NCBI RefSeq assembly: GCF_014839805.1
Contig: NC_051135.1
Span: forward strand, 13,271,291-13,335,290
Length of the DNA stretch: 64,000 nucleotides
DNA from: Manduca sexta
Lineage: Eukaryota; Arthropoda; Insecta; Lepidoptera; Sphingidae
Reading direction: 5' to 3'
Part shown: positions 26,001 through 35,924 of the stretch, one piece after another
Layout of the letters: each line of letters opens with the position of its first letter
Numbering within the stretch: position 1 is the first letter of the stretch
Program-made: the position numbers and the translations under genes
Notes under the pieces: generated by a model
Told to the model about the DNA's origin: nothing
Databases searched by the model: none
What the model saw: only the letters and a program-made list of their open reading frames with translations

Positions 26001-28599
26001 TGTGTAATGACTCACGATATTAAGTCAAGTAAAAATTTAATTAATTTGGGTGAAATCATGTTACGAAACGTATTGCGGGCCGTATAAAAGAGGTTGAATA
26101 ACACTGATCTAGAATATGTAGAAAATTAGCTATGGTTTTAAAACCCATAGTAATTAAAGTTTTATGTACGTTTCTGAGTTGCATTATTTGCAACTCTAAT
26201 AGCCCTTCAGACAAATAGGGTTATGTACTTATGCTACAGAATTACTAATTTTCATAGTATTCATTAAGTGTAATATTTAAATAGATGCCATAGACTAACT
26301 TAATATCGTAATAATGAATCAGTAAATATAAGGTTTGATATTTTATTATTATCTTTTATTCGATCTTAAGTTAAAATTAATCTACATAAAAAACAGAAAA
26401 AGGAAAACTAGTATCACAAATTATTTAGATGAGAAAATTGTTTCTGAAAACTGATATTGATCTGACACTGGTTTAGAATCTAACTTGATTAAACTTATTA
26501 CGCATCTCTATCATTTTCTTTATTAAAAAAAAAACGTTTTCTTTATTCTAATAAATATACACACGTGCCTTTTATCCCTGAAGAGGTAGGCTCAGGCATA
26601 AATGGTGCATTTATTTTCCGCCGTGTGTATTCCGTCCTATGATGTAATAGAGGAGAAGCCTATCGTTATATTAGGCACAAATTCCGGACTCTGGGCTGAT
26701 ACTGAGTAGAAAAACCTAATATCATTTGATTAAATGTACTTTTAATTTTACTTTAGAGTGTATAGCAGAAAAGTTAGACTATCTCTGAACCGGTGTTAGG
26801 ATATTTGTATCCGCCCGGATAGCGACCATAAACAAGAAGATTTGCTTCGAAAAACGAACATCGAAACGTCGGTCTGAAACGCAGAAACGACGAACTTGGG
26901 ATTTAACTTTACAACCAAATCACTTCGGATCCGTCACCGTTCTGTAGCTTACCTTAGTGGTAGGATCAATTTCCCGTATATATTTTTTCGAAAAAAGCAG
27001 TGGAATTTTATCCCCGCATATGGTTTTTAAAAGGGATGGCGGAACTTATAAGTTCTTACAAATTTTATGTCTGAAATATTGCGATGAACCGATCGCATCC
27101 GTCATCGGATCCGTAACACTTCGTAGTAACAAAACGTGCGATCCGTCATCCAAAACTACGGATTTCGTTTTTCGAAGTAGACCCCCAGATGTAAAATTCG
27201 CCATAGTAGCCTACGTAAGTGTGTCGCGTTCAGGGATCAACTTACATCTATTCGGTCTCAAACAGATTGGCATAATTGTATCGATTGGGGACAGGTAGTC
27301 ATCTCTCGTTCAACGTTCTATGCAGTTCCTACTCCACCACCAGGAGCAGTGGGGCCTATAAAAAAAAATACTCTCATGTCTATCCGCCAAACCAAAGTTC
27401 TGATAAGCCGAGTTCAACAGAGGCGTGCATTACATCAGGCCGGGCGGTGAAGCTTGGCAAAGTATTTGCGACTACTAAATTGTACTTATCCCGTCCCGAA
27501 AATAATTAGAAATATAAACAAGAGTTGGCACTAAATAAGTTAGAGATAATTTAGAGAATAATGTTAAGAGGTTATCTTATTGTATGTGGGATTTACTAGT
27601 CAAGTAAATCTACAATTTATGTATACAATCGACAGAATAATTATCTAACATTTCAACTACGCACATTTCCGAATTGAAATTGAAAGCACATTTCACATAA
27701 ATAAAAAGTGTTTTATTTGCCCTTCGTTTAATTTGAACGGTTACGATTTGTAGGGCATAGTTACCGCTCATTACTACAATATATTATTATTCTACCTTTG
27801 GTCGTGGCTTCGCCCGCATGAAAAACTTTTTCGGGATAAAAGCCCCGCTACATATTTTCCCGAGATAGAAAGTAGCTTATAACCTTCCCAAGGCCTCAAA
27901 CTATATCCATACCAAATTTTATAAACATCTATTCATCAAATTTTGAAAAAATTGATCATATACAGACAGACAGAAAAGGGGACTTCGTTTTATACATAGA
28001 TGAAGAGGACATCACAGTGATATATAGAGCTTTGTTAAAGTAGATTCTGGGTGGTATTTCTGTCCTAACGTGGTAGAGCCTATCGCCACAACAACGACAA
28101 CAAGCGAGCAATTCTAACCCTGGACAAATTTATCTTATAAGTACGAGTTTGCGACGATGTTTAGGTTTGGATGTTTGTTAGAAGTTTGCGCTGTAACCGC
28201 TGAACCAATTTGGATGAAATTTGGTACTTAGGTAGAGAAAGTCCTAGGTTAACATGTAGTTTAGCAACGAACATAGATGGACTTTTATTTCGGTAAAATC
28301 CACTAATGTAGTAAAAGTCGTGAACAAAACCTACTACAGTAACCCAAAAACACAAATCTTTCGCCAAATATAACGACTATTCGATATTTAGGGAAGAAAA
28401 AATCAAATGTAAAATTACCCATTTTTCAACTATACAACTCTGTTGTACTTATTTGCCGTGATCAGTTATTTATATACAAATACACTGTTTTAGAATCTAC
28501 TAAAGTTTTCTTTACTGGTATATCTACTACTAGAACTCTACCACTTTAATTTATCACAATGAAAACAAAACGAACTAAAATATAATAAATAAACTCACT
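14074..28599 (-). CDS. Lsd-1: Perilipin-1 / lipid storage droplet surface-binding protein 1, 373 aa (short isoform)
   Basis: A PAT-family lipid-droplet coat protein. In insect fat body, Lsd-1 sits on the droplet surface and, when phosphorylated after adipokinetic hormone, promotes lipolysis. Coding exons on the minus strand are 23907-23792, 23410-23225, 21998-21818, 16766-16585, 16262-16081, 15559-15493, 14749-14651 and 14181-14074. They join in phase to 373 aa (about 42 kDa, as expected for the Manduca protein). Landmarks shared with Drosophila Lsd-1 are RVAAIPIVESG near the start, LDRFLCKSLDVVEKRVPSIY, RRADSVKQLGEAVLDS, DKYVDKYLPP, KALKEQIHVLVY and the very conserved PENQARPATLEELVVLL. The start codon seems to be made by splicing: a leader exon ending CAA at 28599 joins TGACTCG at 23907 to give ATG. 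The acceptor of the fourth exon may instead be 16778, adding four residues. Intron 3 (16767-21817) holds an unrelated BESS exon. Confidence 0.93.
17692..17904 (+). mobile_element. Retroelement 3' end, 'actagctttt-gctcgcggcttcgcccgcg' family
   Basis: The segment begins actagcttttgctcgcggc, then cgcccgcgtg, ccgggataaaa, and ends with atcggttcatccgttcttgag. This 3' sequence is dispersed through many moth and butterfly genomes and is usually attributed to non-LTR elements. Related copies are at 27792-28005 and in the larger element at 36097-36932. Confidence 0.6.
18395..18654 (-). CDS. BESS-domain protein, terminal exon, nested in a perilipin intron
   Basis: A terminal exon on the minus strand begins after a good acceptor (gttttttcag at 18655) and runs 85 codons plus TGA in the phase expected after a phase-1 intron. 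It reads KRSNSNWRRNGTSRNSEEFW, then DDIDNFFISMAKSLKKLPPY and VQTKRKVLNVILEAEEQH. This matches the BESS motif: an acidic start, two hydrophobic helices and the KKLPP turn. BESS is a protein-interaction module of insect nuclear proteins, usually joined to a MADF DNA-binding domain. I found no MADF exon upstream in the window. Two phase-compatible partners exist: the exon at 25257-25434, and perilipin exon 21818-21998. The partner is undecided. Confidence 0.5.
19751..19797. repeat. Perfect palindrome, 23-bp arms
   Basis: Arms of 23 bp (tgaagagaaattaaaatatt plus atg, and its exact reverse complement) flank one unpaired A. With a small mismatch the symmetry extends outward through gggtgt and acaccc, for arms of about 31 bp in all. 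It lies inside a perilipin intron. It could be a miniature inverted-repeat element or a fold-back remnant; no target-site duplication was identified. Confidence 0.8.
20340..20530 (+). repeat. Repeat of the 'aaggctgcaaagtcttcgaaac' family
   Basis: Blocks aaaatgtaggtagat-ttgtaac, cacctcagtc, gtgacca-gaaggctgc, aaagtcttcgaaac, ataaaa-ccgcgat and cgcgtaaacata are shared with 46223-46402 and 55145-55480, and in antisense with 39140-39430. Non-coding, dispersed, class unknown. Confidence 0.65.
21441..21588 (+). mobile_element. SINE copy, 5'-truncated
   Basis: This matches the 3' half of the SINE at 11597-11926 (tgtgaagtttgccaatcc, aaggcttaaa, agtagaggagacccgtgct, aatacagggctggtatt). The tRNA-like head is absent. 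Confidence 0.65.
23012..23092 (+). repeat. Fragment of the 'ccccgaagggg' repeat family
   Basis: Blocks ccccaaagggataggcaga, agcgcagcacccacttttc and catgatgtaagggcg match the start of the copies at 3580, 26566, 31190 and 38483. It lies in a perilipin intron. Confidence 0.5.
24899..24962. repeat. Nested inverted repeat (long hairpin)
   Basis: The outer arms ataactatgattttat and ataaaatcatagttat are exact reverse complements. Inside them a second pair, ttttttatagaca and tgtctataaaaaa, closes on a two-base loop. The whole 64-base segment folds into one hairpin with a small internal bulge. It lies in the first perilipin introns. No flanking duplication was found. Confidence 0.75.
25257..25434 (-). 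CDS. Possible alternative first coding exon (59 codons), parent gene unsure
   Basis: An ATG at 25434 opens a 59-codon frame that ends at a possible donor (catagag|gtaaca, phase 1). The reading MAFEYRAQITVTKMAGNGDV continues through a basic stretch (NKKIKGSIAKKAEAYLHAVE). A TATA-like ttttatattt lies about 20 bases upstream of the ATG on the gene strand. Phase 1 fits the next perilipin exon (23907), giving a 432-aa isoform, and it equally fits the BESS exon (18654). No domain is recognised. The donor is weaker than that of the 28599 leader. It is either a longer perilipin isoform, the first exon of the nested BESS gene, or a chance open frame. Confidence 0.35.
26566..26715 (+). repeat. Repeat of the 'ccccgaagggg' family
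   Basis: Blocks cctgaagaggtaggctcag, attttccgccgtgtgtattc, gcctatcgttatattaggca and gactctgggctgatactgag match the other family copies. It lies in the first perilipin intron. Confidence 0.6.
26795..27320 (+). repeat. Composite repeat, 'gcccggatagcgaccat' family
   Basis: It shares ccgcccggatagcgaccat, ttcgccatagtagcc-acgtaagtgtg and catctctcgttcaacg with 2466-2640. Between these blocks is an extra insert with cgaaacgtcggtctg and several ccgtcatcc-like repeats. It probably consists of two merged elements. The 113-aa open frame over it is not called as a gene. Confidence 0.5.
27792..28005 (+). mobile_element. Retroelement 3' end, 'tcgtggcttcgcccgc' family
   Basis: Diverged relative of 17692-17904: tttggtcgtggcttcgccc, tcgggataaaagccccgcta, cagacagacagaaaagggg. 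It lies in the first perilipin intron. Confidence 0.55.
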
Positions 28600-28638
28600 T
28601 GTAGATAATGTTGTTGTGAGAGCTCGGAGCTGTGTACT
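28599..28638 (-). promoter_or_regulatory. Perilipin leader exon and likely transcription start
   Basis: On the minus strand, an arthropod initiator-like TCAGT (28636-28640) is followed by a short leader ending ctacaa|gtgagt, a near-consensus donor. Joining its last A to TG at 23907 makes the perilipin start codon. No TATA box is evident at -30. The exact start site is inferred. Confidence 0.5.
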
Positions 28639-28986
28639 GAGATGGAACACGTCTCGGACACGAACGAGCTTCGATTGTACGATACTCGCTGGCGATCGAT
28701 AAGGACATTAAATACCCGTCACATCACTAATTATCTCTTAATTAGTGGTGGCATCGACTCTGGATTGGTGGATTTATGAAACGGGTTCGATTTTTGAACT
28801 TGTAGTCGTTAATAATAAGGTAATTAGCTAATTGAGGTTTAGAAGTTTGGATTGGTAGTTTGGCATGAAATGGGTTAAATCCGTGAAGTAGTAGTGTGTA
28901 AACTTAATTATTAGTGCATTTTTGCGGAAACGAACAATGACCGAACAAACAACGTTATAATAGATCATGTAATAAATTTAAATAAA

Positions 28987-29118
28987 TATATGAGCTCATG
29001 AAAGTCGCAGGAGGTCGCTGGATACGGGCTGCTTCCAAAAAGTTGATCTGGAAATCATTGGGGGAGGCCCATGTTCAGCAGTCGACATTCTGCGGCTGAT
29101 GATTATGATGATGATATA
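28987..29118 (+). mobile_element. RTE-type LINE 3' end fragment
   Basis: The plus strand encodes RGRWIRAASK, then WKSLGEAHVQQS, the typical C-terminal end of an RTE reverse transcriptase. A gatgatgat-like tail follows. Severely 5'-truncated. Confidence 0.6.
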
Positions 29119-29467
29119 TATATAATTAAAAAATCTAACCGAGTTATAAGCTCTAGGGTACATAATAGTAGGTATTATAAGAATCATTATTAATATTAAT
29201 AATTCACGATATAACAGAATTATAAAGGATTAATTTTAAAAGTTCGAAAATTCACGGAAGTTTAGATATTATGGTAATCTACGCGAGATAGTCATCTCGG
29301 GTCATTTTGGAGGTTTTCAAATTCTCGAAGTCGTAAATAACTTAATCAAAAATGCTACGTAAGTAGGTTATTAAAGTTTTATTGACATAAGTGGTACTTT
29401 TTATAAAATATAAGAATATATTTTTCTTAGTAAGTAATTACTAAAAGATGTTATATGGCATTTATAA

Positions 29468-29685
29468 TATAATAATAATATCAGCCCTGTATTATATACT
29501 TGCCCACTGCTGAGCACGGGCCTCCTCTACTACTGAGAGGGATTAGGCCTTAGTCCACCACGCTGGCCTAGTGCGGATTGGTAGACTTCACACACCCTCG
29601 AAATTCCTACAGAGGAACTTCTCAGATGTGCAGGTTTCCTCACGATGTTTTCCTTCACCGTTAAAGCGAACGATAAATTCACAAA
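29468..29685 (-). mobile_element. SINE copy, antisense, truncated
   Basis: Reverse-complement match to the SINE body at 11597-11926 (tatcagccctgtattata, ggattaggccttagtcc, ctcacgatgttttccttcac). The tRNA-like head is missing. Confidence 0.7.
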
Positions 29686-30486
29686 TTCATATGGCATTTA
29701 ATTATCCCTAATTAAATATAAAAATAAATAACCAAAGTAAAATTTTAGAGAGACAAATTAAACCAAATTAACTAATATAAGTATTGATTATTATTTCGGT
29801 ATTAAACACGTAAGTTACATATTGCCTAACAAAGATGTAGATAATAGATAGATGGTTTTTCCATCCAAAACTAAAATATATCTAATACGCAATTTCTAAT
29901 CTAATTCAGGAATCGATCAATTTCCCGCTCGAATAAAATCTTAAAATATAATCAATATTTTATTATTTATGTCCGCTATGCTCCTGTGTGTGCAATAGTT
30001 ACGATCCGCAACGAACCGTATATAGAGAAGTGTTTCTAGATAACTATATACATCAATATTTTATTGACGCCATAAATTCAAAGAGTAGGTATGTGACATA
30101 GCGTGGAGCATGCATGGTATGACCCTTGCCTTGTTGACGCGACAGTCACGTCAGAAAACAAAACAATGCAACATATACTGGCTATTAGGGGGAATTTTGC
30201 ATTTATAAAATAGTAGTTATTGCACGCGACTTCGCCCAAATGAAACGTCTTTCCCTCCATAGAAAAACGAGTGTGCTTTAGACCCGACCACTGAGGTAAA
30301 ACTTCTTTAGCTCCATAAGTTAAAGGATACATTGCACTTGTAACTCTCTCTTGCCCCTACAGTAATGTACAAAACGTAACTCCCTCTCGTCCTATCTTCA
30401 CTAACTTATATCTCCCTCTCAACTTCTGTTCGCCTCGTCCAATCACACTTTTTGTAACGCTCTCGGTACGTATTCATCAGCTTACT

Positions 30487-30790
30487 AATAATATCAACTC
30501 TGAACTATATACTGTCCCACCGCTGGATACAGACGTCCTCTACTACTGAGGGATTGTAGTCAACCACGCTGACCTAGTACAGGTTGCCGCACTTCACATA
30601 CCCTCAAAATTTTGAGAACTTCTCAGGTATGCAGGTATCCTTCTGATGTTTTTCCTTCGCCGTTAAAGCAAGCGATAATTCACAATGAATACACATAATT
30701 TTAGAAAAGTCATAGGTGCATAGGTTTTGTACCTACGGATGTTCGTCTCGGCAGTCCGTACCACACTCAAATAGGCTATCGCCGTTTATC
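30487..30790 (-). mobile_element. SINE copy, antisense, near full-length
   Basis: Diverged reverse-complement copy of the SINE, including the head (ctcggcagtccgt, ataggctatcgccg). Confidence 0.65.
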
Positions 30791-31189
30791 TACTTGCTCT
30801 TCATTGAGAATAGCAATGGAATAATCTAATATATTCGAGAATATTAACAAAACAGTTTAGAATAATTCCGAATGGAATAAATCATAATATCTGTCGCACA
30901 TCAAAACAAATTGATAACCAACGCGTGTTTACAATCGCGTGAAACTTATCTCGTGAGGGCAATGCGCAAATCGTCTAATGAATGCCATCGGGTCAGCAAA
31001 AATACAATTATAGTGTCAGTGGGATGACACTATCGTCCTTCGAATTGAGGGCTGTTTGGGTGGTCCTAACTTTGGCTCCACGGTTAGGTACGGCTTCAGT
31101 GGATATTATCGAGTTTAGCTCTAAAGCATTCCTTTCAGCTATACATTTCGACAAGTGTTTTCGGTTGATTATACATGCACACACTCACG

Positions 31190-31402
31190 CCTTTGTATAC
31201 TCGAAGGGGTAAGCAGAGGCACAACTAATGCGTCCCATGCTCAGGGGGCGTGCTTCTCGCAATATTGGACATAAATTCAGACAACCGATTTATATATTCG
31301 GACATGGAGATATTCCGGCTCTCTATCAAGTCAGCAAGAATATCACTTTGCCCGACTCGCGATTCGAACTCGAAACTTCAGAGTGGTAGTCGTACCGTGC
31401 AC
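31190..31402 (+). repeat. Repeat of the 'ccccgaagggg' family, near full-length
   Basis: Blocks gtatactcgaaggggtaagc, agaggcacaac, tattggacataaattcagac, actttgcccgactcg, cgattcgaactcgaaac and agagtggtagtcgtaccg. This copy shows the 3' end of the family. Confidence 0.6.
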
Positions 31403-34400
31403 GCAACATAATTATATTAAATTGACCCTATATAAAAGTGAAATGGGGACCGGTAGAAAAATAACCTAGCCTAACACTAGTGCAGCATAGATGACTTGAA
31501 TATGTCTGTTACACAGCGTACGCAGAGCGATAGCGTAACGACCGAATTTTTGGTAAAATAGGCAACTTTTGCCTCCTGCAATTCGCTCAAGTCCGCCTAC
31601 TGGATCAATGTTTGACAACTTTATTAATATGTTGTTAGATATGTAAACGTTTCGGAGACGAATATTAGTCCAAGACGAATCTCGCGCCCTTAGCTGTACG
31701 GAACTGTTTCAAATGCTTTTCACACTCAAATAATTACAAATCCAACTTTGGCTAGTCTAATAATTTCTAATTTAATTGTCATTAAAACAATATATTTTAT
31801 ACCTTCTGCTAAGTTTTGACTAACAATTTTAAATATACTGTGCAAGATCTTTCAGATGCGTTGACACATGTAACTTGTAGCAAGTTTTGTAAGCTTCTTT
31901 GAGAAGTGACCGTGCCACATTAAACATTACTTGCGGATATCGACTTCTGTAAGTTATTTGCTTGTCTAAACAATTTTGGAATCATTATTTGTATTTGCGG
32001 CTGCAACCGGACGTGAATTACAATTGAAAGATTAACTCATAACTCTATTTGGCGTGAACTTTCTTAGACATTATTTTTATCAATTTATCGATACGATTAT
32101 AATAAAAATGGATTAAAGCGATAAATAATTTAAATCCCACAGTAAGAAATTCTACAGGGAACTCCCTAAATGTTTTATCGAGGCCAATAAACAGTCATGC
32201 GTCTCAACATTTAAAAAAAATTAAGTCCTATGTACTTAGTCTATGCACAGAAATAAGAATAGTGTCTAATAAAAGTTTCTTATATTTGTCTAATTTCATT
32301 AATGATCACGAAAAAACATAACATTTTGCTACGAACCACAAAATTTAGCGGATATAAGTACACATTTATTTACAATTTTTTTTATTAGTGTGCAGGTTAA
32401 AATTGTCAAAGACCTTAACAATAATAAAGTAATTAGTCATTAACCTAATTTGTGTCTTGTCTCTTTCAAATAATTAGACGCAGGGAATAAAAACGTGTCA
32501 AAACAGAGATTAGACAATCATTAACTTCGTAAATTACCACTATTAATTTACAATGTTTGATTAGTGATATTACTATAATTAATTTGACTTCTAATTCTGC
32601 TTCTAATGAATTTTAATTTGAAGTCATTGTGGGCAATGGAATTAATTAATAAGCATATTCTAAATAATAACATCTACCACCCATCATATTTATTGAATAC
32701 TTTATGTAATAGTAGTATTAACATCGAAGTCCGTTGAAACGAATTGCAAAACAAAAACCGACTACTGTTTTAAGTGTTTTTATAGAGCATTGTAATATTC
32801 ATCCTGATAGTGACTACGACAAAGCGAACGTACAGCCAAATTCTTCGTTAATGTGGCTGATATTAATCGTGCGAATTCCCACGTTATCCATATCAGGTCC
32901 GCCATTAATCTATAGGTAAATTATAAATAATAATCATTATATACAATCTTATCATTATCGACCGCTGTACACGAAAAAAAAACAGTTTTACTCAAACGGA
33001 CAATCGGAGTGTGGTGAATTTTTGGAAAATATTTTGTGCGGTTCCTTTAGTTGTGTAATATAGTACTTTAGTTACAAATTTGGAATAATTTGGGTAAGTT
33101 TTCACTAGTTTATGTATAATCTTATCAGAAATCAAATCTATTGTCTTATGCGGATGTAGATTACCAATCTAGTACCAAAATTTTTCTTTGCGCCGACATT
33201 GTGAAAAATGCCACGAAACACCACAAATCGTAGGTGAAACAGCAATTATTGGTGAAATAAAACCTACTTACGCTCGAACTAATAGAAACTATGAAACAAA
33301 ACATATTTCTGCCTAAATGAGTTAATGCGTATTACGGAAACAGATAATAAAAATGCCACTATATTTTATTACTGATAGAAAAATAGGTAGGTAGTACACA
33401 ACAAAAGGATCATTAATTTGGTACACAGTTAGAAGCAAAATATCGTTAAATTTAATTTATAGATATATTTACGGTCATTAGGGCTATGACCATTTCGCAC
33501 AATACGTTGCCCCACTTAGCTGAAGACTTTCTGTTATGAATTACTATTTGTAAATCGACTCTACCATTCCTATTACAAAAGTGGGCAGATATTGACGTAT
33601 AGTTGTAGCATGTAAAGGAAATGATTTAAGTGTAAACAAAGTTATTTAGATGTTGAAATAACTAAGTAAAGATAGATTGACAGCAAAGAAACAGTTTTGT
33701 TACCTAAGAACTTCGTAGAAGGATAATTATTGTGAAATTGCACTAGCGAACACCATGGATAAAGGATGGGGTTTACAACTAATAGTTGCAGGTAGTATGT
33801 TCAAAGCTAATTTCATACATTAAAAAGGGGCCATGTAAAAATATATGTCTGTACAATTCTTTTGTTGATGTGCAATACGTATAATGCGGGAAAAACGTAT
33901 TAAAGAAACTTTGGAGTTTAATTACCAGGAGGCAATATGTTTTTTTTTTGTTTAAAGAATATAACTTTTGTATAAACAGGTATATGTAGTGCTTTGAAAA
34001 GTTAACAAAGTATTTTGTGCTGACCTCAAATTAATTGGAGATAAGAGCACGTGGAGGCAGGCTGCGCCGCCATCACGCAATCAAATTGCACGTAGAGTCG
34101 GTCAATTTAAACAATGCAAAGTCGGAAATTTACATATTATATTATACTAGTACAAACAAATGCTAAAGATCGCTAATAGCTATTATTTAAAATAATATTC
34201 ATTAAAATAATATATTTAGTAAGAAATTAGAAAAGACATACATAGATTATTTATATTCTTATGAATGACGCATAAAGTTATTATAATAATGGCAATAAAC
34301 GCATTATCGCTCGCAAGAAGTCAGTTAATCCCTGATACACTGTGTTATGCACTTGCAGTAAATCTAAATAAAATTTATTCACATTATTATGTGCCAGCTA

Positions 34401-34754
34401 CACCAGAGATCATCCATGTAGGATTTATATTATTACCCCTCTCCTTAATTAATTTAAATATATCTAGTCCTTTGGATTTTTGTACAGAATAGCGAAAACT
34501 GCATCGAAAGACATTCAGCCATATTTAGGAGATGCGCAATCAGTATAATAAGATTCTAATTTGATTTCGCTTCAAAACAATATTATCTTTATTTCTTCCG
34601 AAAAACGCATTAATTTAATACTAGAAATTGATATATCTGACCGATATAAGGATTTAGTCGCAACCTATCACACAAGGCGCCACGAAGGTGCTGCCAAATT
34701 ACTGTTAAAAAACACAAGAATATTCTGGAAGTAACTGTTGCTTCAATAACTTAA

Positions 34755-34900
34755 TCATTCTGGTTGTATAATATAGTTATATCCGACCCGATAGGACCAT
34801 CGTACACAAGGCGTAAAACCTTGTATAGTAAGTAAGTGTGCCGCGCTACTGAAAACTGGGCGGCATAATTCTGTCGACCACTCAACAGCAGTGGAGAAAT
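34755..34900 (+). repeat. Diverged 'gataggaccat' repeat
   Basis: It resembles 2466-2640 in the order of its blocks (ccgacccgataggaccat, taagtgtgccgcgct, tctgtcgaccactcaacagc). Weak similarity. Confidence 0.35.
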
Positions 34901-35752
34901 TAAATTTTCCAAAAGGCAGCCAGACACAACTTATATGTTCTAATAATATGCATAAATGCCGACTTCAAATCGTTCTAATAATTATAATTAGATGTAACAC
35001 AAATTACGAAAGGGAAGCCGACAGGAACTGTTCGACAATATTTAGAATTCCAACTGTAGTGTGTGTACTTAGTACGTTGTACACGTCTCAACATATATAT
35101 CGATCCTTCCATTACACAACTCTACTTCACTTACCACTAGGTGTCGTGCACTTTGCCATGCCCGCGTAAAAAAGCGTTTGTGCCACGTCTAAAGAAGCGG
35201 AGCGCAGGAAAACGCTCACGTCTGAGTTCGCTAGTGGTATCTGCCTATATCTTCCTCGATAGAAATATGATTTATTATGAACAATAACAAACACACTTGT
35301 CTAGCACAGAAAGATAAAATGTTTATTTCAAACATATTTTTTATTATCAGCAATGCAATTTTTGCAATCACAAGGAAGTATTAAGATATACTTCAATTAA
35401 AAACTAATCAATGTGATATACCTAATCATGATTCTTTTTGGATTAGTCACTCCATCATTATAAAATATTTTTGTATTGAAGTAGAATGCTTTGTGAGCCT
35501 GTTTTGGAGTATAGTGATTATAGACTTGAGATGCTTTTTTCTATCAATTGATAATTGACAGACCTTTTTTAAACTATGCTGGTAAGTGAAGTGAGATCCA
35601 TATAGAGTGATGATTGCCGAACTATGTTTATCAACCGCCAATCAACACAAATACGCCGGCCTGATTCAAACCGGATATACATAGCGTGATACAGTAAAGC
35701 GAAATACTTCGTGAGCCACTGTGGCTGGTTTTATTATAAAAAGAAAACATTG

Positions 35753-35759
35753 TATAAAA
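35753..35759 (+). promoter_or_regulatory. TATA box, likely cadherin promoter
   Basis: TATAAAA lies about 170 bases upstream of the cadherin ATG, with a second TTATATA just downstream. A transcript starting near 35775-35785 would have a leader of about 145 bases. That leader contains an imperfect repeat of gcagcaaaa/tctgcagc units (35815-35895). Confidence 0.4.
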
Positions 35760-35924
35760 CTTTTATATACTTTAGTTGGTCGCTACGACTACTATACTAA
35801 CTAGATACTATTCATCGACAACAGCAGCAAAACCATCTGCAGCAACAAAATCATCTGCAGCTGCGAAATCATCTGCAGCAGCAAAAGCATCTTCAGGAGC
35901 GAGAAAAGCCCCAAATAATGTGAG

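Larger units (their letters stand above)
28640..35750. other. Intergenic region between perilipin and cadherin
   Basis: About 7 kb of AT-rich DNA between the divergent promoters of perilipin and cadherin. Named repeats inside it are listed separately (28987, 29468, 30487, 31190, 34755). A degraded retroelement end with gcgacttcgccc lies at about 30215-30480. The open frames at 30078, 30982, 32734, 34265 and 34891 fall in repeats or AT-rich DNA. I see no supported gene. Confidence 0.6.

Noticed and set aside
30078..30332. 84-codon minus-strand frame upstream of the cadherin
   Set aside because: It overlaps a degraded gcgacttcgccc-type retroelement end. No splice or homology support.
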